Both the position numbers and the translations under genes were made by a program. The notes beneath the pieces are model-generated. The model was not told where the DNA came from. It ran no database searches and saw only the letters and a list, made by a program, of their open reading frames with translations. From a virus, in IMG/VR virus record IMGVR_UViG_3300001450_000311, positions 1 through 23,851 of that record: a stretch of 23,851 nt of DNA; one strand, 5' to 3'. This document shows positions 21,716 to 23,851 of this stretch, one piece after another (the stretch's first letter is position 1; each line of letters begins with the position of its first letter).

Positions 21716-22150
21716 TTAGTTTTTATTTAAGTGCTTGCTAGCGTAATCATCTGTAATTGTTTTGATGTCGCATAATATATCTAGCTCATCTAATGTACTT
21801 TCAAATCCAGGTATATCTATTTCAGATTTTAGCATTTCATCTACTACTTGATCTAATGCATGGCCATCGTCCCAAGTATCTTCATTTGCTATGCGATTGC
21901 GCAATTTATCTGAACATAACTCTTCAGGCTGTGATGGAGAAACGTCATGAGATAAATACGTGTATTTTCCAAAATCGTTAGATTCTTCTGCAATCATCTC
22001 CGTCAAGATTTTCTCTAGATTATTGCAATACATTAAAATATCGTAAGAAATTTCTACTTGGAATTTAACTTCGCCCTTAGGCTTCCAATGCGGAGTGTCC
22101 GTGTCTGAGTAGTTTTCGTGATACTGAGTTGAGATTGAGATAATAGCCAT
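21716..22150 (-). CDS. Hypothetical early protein
   Basis: A 144-aa acidic protein (MAIISISTQYHENYSDTDTP...) with HWKPKGEVKFQVEIS near the N-terminus and DTWDDGHALDQVVDEMLKSE later. No domain is recognised. It is the first gene after cassette A (22178-22264) and probably heads a three-gene operon with the zinc-ribbon and 135-aa genes. Confidence 0.6.
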   Translation of the reverse strand: MAIISISTQYHENYSDTDTPHWKPKGEVKFQVEISYDILMYCNNLEKILTEMIAEESNDFGKYTYLSHDVSPSQPEELCSDKLRNRIANEDTWDDGHALDQVVDEMLKSEIDIPGFESTLDELDILCDIKTITDDYASKHLNKN

Positions 22151-22177
22151 TGTGTTTGTTTTAAAGGTTTAGTATTA

Positions 22178-22264
22178 GTTTGTTTGTTATAGTATAAATA
22201 TAACACTTTAGGCACGAAATAAAAAATCCGGATGCACTTATTTTCACTAAAGTTATTAACAATT
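22178..22264 (-). promoter_or_regulatory. Early regulatory cassette, copy A
   Basis: One of three copies of an ~85-bp element. Reading the minus strand, it contains TGTTAATAACTTT, TGAAAATAA, GATTTTTTATTTCGTG, GTTATA with a 7-nt spacer then TATAAC, and ACAAACAAAC just before the leader of the 144-aa gene. It starts a few nt after the 3' end of the tRNA-Lys gene. It is nearly identical to copy C. A strong early promoter or operator is inferred; the sigma or regulator is unknown. Confidence 0.75.
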
Positions 22265-22269
22265 TGTTG

Positions 22270-22343
22270 TGATCTCGGTGGGACTCGAACCCACGACTTT
22301 CTCATTAAAAGTGAGAAGCTCTAACCAGCTGAGCTACGAGATC
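22270..22343 (-). tRNA. tRNA-Lys (anticodon TTT)
   Basis: A full cloverleaf: acceptor GATCTCG/CGAGATC (7 perfect pairs), D arm GCTC...GAGC, anticodon stem TCTCA/TGAGA with loop CTTTTAA, T arm GTGGG-TTCGAGT-CCCAC, and discriminator A. CCA is not encoded. It reads AAA/AAG, abundant in AT-rich phage genes. Confidence 0.95.
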
Positions 22344-22349
22344 AATTTG

Positions 22350-22424
22350 GGTGGATAATGGGATTCGAACCCATGGCCCCTGGTACCACAAACCAGCGCT
22401 CTAACCAACTGAGCTATACCCACC
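22350..22424 (-). tRNA. tRNA-His (anticodon GTG)
   Basis: A full cloverleaf: acceptor GTGGGTA/TATCCAC, an extra G(-1) opposite discriminator C as expected for His tRNA, anticodon stem CTGGT/ACCAG with loop TTGTGGT, and T arm ATGGG-TTCGAAT-CCCAT. CCA is not encoded. It is 6 nt from each neighbouring tRNA. Confidence 0.95.
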
Positions 22425-22430
22425 ATATTG

Positions 22431-22504
22431 TGAACCGGGAAGGATTCGAACCTTCGACCGCCTCCTTAGAAGGGAGGTGCTCTATCCAGCTGAGCTACCG
22501 GTCC
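22431..22504 (-). tRNA. tRNA-Arg (anticodon TCT)
   Basis: A full cloverleaf: acceptor GGACCGG/CCGGTTC (one G-T pair), anticodon stem CCTCC/GGAGG with loop CTTCTAA, T arm GAAGG-TTCGAAT-CCTTC, and discriminator A without CCA. It reads AGA/AGG, a common Arg codon in AT-rich phages. It lies 10 nt after the stop of the 113-aa gene. Confidence 0.95.
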
Positions 22505-22514
22505 AGTTGTAGAT

Positions 22515-22856
22515 TTACTTAACTACAAAGGGCTTGTCCCAATCTCCAACACTCAGGTGGAAATACCAACCAACGTCGAAATAATCAGTCATCGAATCTG
22601 AATTATCATGATTACCTCTCATTGCGATACTGGTTATATCCTCGAATAACTCTCGTTCCTTCAGTTCACTTAAGTTATGATGATTGATTTGACTATAGTC
22701 TCCACAATCAAGGTCTCTGGGTGCTTCTAATATTGATATGTCAACGCACCTGTAGTCTCTACCTCTGACTGAAATCTTCCACCCGTCTTTTTTAGAGTAC
22801 TTAGTTCTGATTTCTTTTCTGATTTCTTTTACCTGAGTTGGTGTAATGTAAGCCAT
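22515..22856 (-). CDS. Small early protein, possibly LPD29-like
   Basis: A 113-aa protein. The N-terminus (YITPTQVKEIRKEIRTKYSK, then DGWKISVRGRDYRCVDISIL) resembles polyvalent-protein-associated small domains (LPD29 type) found in phage and plasmid anti-defence proteins, in which an N-terminal helix and VDIS strand recur. The resemblance is by eye and weak. It follows the membrane protein gene with a 4-nt gap and precedes the tRNA cluster in the same probable operon from cassette B. Confidence 0.55.
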   Translation of the reverse strand: MAYITPTQVKEIRKEIRTKYSKKDGWKISVRGRDYRCVDISILEAPRDLDCGDYSQINHHNLSELKERELFEDITSIAMRGNHDNSDSMTDYFDVGWYFHLSVGDWDKPFVVK

Positions 22857-22860
22857 TTTA

Positions 22861-23055
22861 TTATTTTTTAAAAGTTAATGTAGATAATGATAGTATCGCT
22901 GCCATGGCAGAAATCATGAATACTGCTAATTCTCCAAGTGGATCGCTAAAGTCGATGTAATCTAAGATGATTCCCGTACCTGTAAGGTATAATATACAGG
23001 TTGATATCATAAACGTCAGGATGTTTTTGTAGTTACTTGATAGGAAGTAGTTCAT
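22861..23055 (-). CDS. Small two-helix membrane protein
   Basis: A 64-aa protein with two hydrophobic segments, about residues 12-32 (ILTFMISTCILYLTGTGIIL) and 42-60 (ELAVFMISAMAAILSLSTL), joined by a short acidic loop (DYIDFSDPLG). It is probably in the inner membrane. It is the first gene after cassette B, so it is likely early. Small early phage membrane proteins can serve exclusion, lysis control or host takeover; nothing decides between these here. Confidence 0.65.
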   Translation of the reverse strand: MNYFLSSNYKNILTFMISTCILYLTGTGIILDYIDFSDPLGELAVFMISAMAAILSLSTLTFKK

Positions 23056-23064
23056 ATTGTTTTT

Positions 23065-23148
23065 GTTTGTTTGTTATAGTTTAATATAATCAATAAAGCA
23101 CGAAATAAAAAATCTGAGGTGATTATTTTCAAAAAGTTATTAACAGTT
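23065..23148 (-). promoter_or_regulatory. Early regulatory cassette, copy B
   Basis: The most diverged of the three copies, but it keeps TGTTAATAACTTT, TGAAAATAA, GATTTTTTATTTCGTG and ACTATAACAAACAAAC in the same order and nearly the same spacing (18 versus 19 nt between the last two boxes). It lies upstream of the membrane protein gene. Between the last two boxes the sequence differs, which marks what must be conserved. Confidence 0.72.
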
Positions 23149-23165
23149 TAATGTTTAGATTAAGA

Positions 23166-23621
23166 CTAGGCTACTTCTGTAGCCTTAGTCCTACTGTTCA
23201 TTACAAAGGCCATACTTGCCCAAGATGTAGATTTAACAGCGTTATATTGATGTTGGCAATATAGATTTGTTTTGTCGTACATTCCATTGATAGTTCCTAC
23301 TGTTAGATCAGCTAGTATAGACTCGTCGATTAGTTTTACTCTTTTACCAGTTCTACTAAAGATGGTTAACCATATTGATGAACCTTCTGGTTGAAATTGT
23401 ACAGTCTGTAGGGCTCCTCTGTTATATCCACTGATAGCAGATTCTGGATGCTTCATCATTCTTTCATTTTCGAAGCCTCTTGCATCGCAACAAGTCATAC
23501 CTAGTTTGGTCTTAACGATGTGTCTGAATTTACCAGATGTATATTGACTAAGTGCGTCGATTGTGAAGATGTTTTCATCTAAAAGGACGATGTTTTTGTT
23601 TACTAAATTTTGCATTCTCAT
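23166..23621 (-). CDS. Hypothetical early protein
   Basis: A 151-aa basic protein (MRMQNLVNKNIVLLDENIFT...). A beta-rich N-terminus is followed by TVQFQPEGSSIWLTIFSRTG and a Cys/His/Tyr-rich stretch (MYDKTNLYCQHQYNAVKSTS). No family is recognised. The start is ATG 23621 or the second ATG two codons on (23615). It follows cassette C directly. Confidence 0.6.
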   Translation of the reverse strand: MRMQNLVNKNIVLLDENIFTIDALSQYTSGKFRHIVKTKLGMTCCDARGFENERMMKHPESAISGYNRGALQTVQFQPEGSSIWLTIFSRTGKRVKLIDESILADLTVGTINGMYDKTNLYCQHQYNAVKSTSWASMAFVMNSRTKATEVA

Positions 23622-23636
23622 AAGTGTTTATTATTT

Positions 23637-23721
23637 GTTTGTTTGTTATAGTATAAATATAACACTTAACCCACGAAATAAAAAATCTGGATGCACTTAT
23701 TTTCACTAAAGTTATTAACAA
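23637..23721 (-). promoter_or_regulatory. Early regulatory cassette, copy C
   Basis: It matches copy A at nearly every position. The few differences lie just inside the GTTATA inverted repeat and one base in the ATCC(A/G)GAT block. It begins at the stop of the upstream gene and ends 15 nt before the ATG of the 151-aa gene, so the whole intergenic space is the cassette. Confidence 0.75.
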
Positions 23722-23851
23722 TTACTCGTTATCAGCCTTCCACATATCATACCTATTCACGATCTTCTTAAGGATTTCAGCTCGCACGATATCATCTTCA
23801 GTAAACTCAAAGTTCTCTACTCCTTTAATTCCCTCCATCAGCTTAATAAAT
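23722..23851 (-). CDS. C-terminal end of a gene entering the window
   Basis: An open frame on the minus strand runs from the window edge to a TAA at 23722-23724. The visible ~43 residues are charged and helical (GIKGVENFEFTEDDIVRAEI, then LKKIVNRYDMWKADNE). The start lies outside, and the family cannot be told. Codon use and spacing match its neighbours, and cassette C starts right at its stop. Confidence 0.6.
   Translation of the reverse strand, partial: FIKLMEGIKGVENFEFTEDDIVRAEILKKIVNRYDMWKADNE

Noticed and set aside
22216-22236. ATCCGGAT followed by six T as a terminator (in cassette A)
   Set aside because: The palindrome has no loop, and copies B and C break it while keeping the T run, so it is not a conserved hairpin.
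22054-22305. Minus-strand 83-aa frame covering a tRNA end, cassette A and the start of a gene
   Set aside because: It would translate a tRNA and a regulatory cassette and overlaps a better gene in another frame.
22505-22528. TTGTAG/CTACAA inverted repeat after the 113-aa gene
   Set aside because: Only six AT-rich pairs around the stop codon, with no T run; too weak to call.
1-23851. CRISPR array, insertion sequence, integrase or attachment site
   Set aside because: No spaced direct repeats, transposase or integrase motifs were found; the three cassette copies are too few and too far apart for an array.

Overview
The window looks like part of a tailed, contractile (myovirus, T4-like) phage genome that probably infects a Bacteroidetes/Flavobacteria-type host. 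All genes I accept lie on the minus strand. They are tightly packed, often with one-base stop/start overlaps (TAATG or TGATG), and AT-rich. Almost no start codon has a Shine-Dalgarno sequence; leaders are instead A-rich (for example TAATAAAATG, AACAAACAAAC). That leader style and tRNA genes without encoded CCA fit a Bacteroidetes host, but the host is an inference.

Layout, read along the minus strand from high to low coordinates. (1) 23851-21005 is a probable early region of small genes of mostly unknown function: a partial gene, a 151-aa protein, a two-helix membrane protein, a 113-aa protein, tRNA genes for Arg(TCT), His(GTG) and Lys(TTT), then a 144-aa protein, a zinc-ribbon protein and a 135-aa protein. 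Three near-identical ~85-bp regulatory cassettes (22178-22264, 23065-23148, 23637-23721) head the transcription units here. (2) 20991-16198 holds accessory and nucleotide genes: a protein with a T4-style capsid-targeting N-terminus, an alpha/beta-hydrolase fused to a phage module, a second capsid-targeting-like protein, a dCMP deaminase, and several unknown small genes. (3) 16158-8098 is a tail/baseplate cluster: a probable tube/baseplate protein, a gp53/LysM-like protein, a gp27/gpD-like hub protein with a VVEE repeat, two structural unknowns, and a gp5-type spike/OB-fold protein. (4) 8040-5037 is a block of three unexpected genes inside the tail cluster: a four-domain ribosomal protein S1 homologue, a 121-aa protein with a KLREIIREEL-type N-terminus, and an amidoligase-like enzyme fused to a pentapeptide-like beta-helix. 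These have their own promoter-like motifs and one clear terminator. (5) 5021-1 returns to baseplate wedge genes: a structural unknown, gp25, gp6/J-like, a small protein, and a large gpI/gp7-position protein ending in a carbohydrate-binding-like domain that runs off the window.

Two regulatory classes can be read directly. The early cassette occurs only above ~22.1 kb. A short motif, (A/G)GATATATA or AGAATATATA, occurs nine times between genes from 21.0 kb down to 4.2 kb, just upstream of starts, and is a candidate late promoter. The most interesting biology is the S1 homologue combined with A-rich leaders and phage tRNAs (possible takeover of host translation), the amidoligase/beta-helix fusion, and candidate capsid-packaged proteins carrying T4-like targeting peptides.
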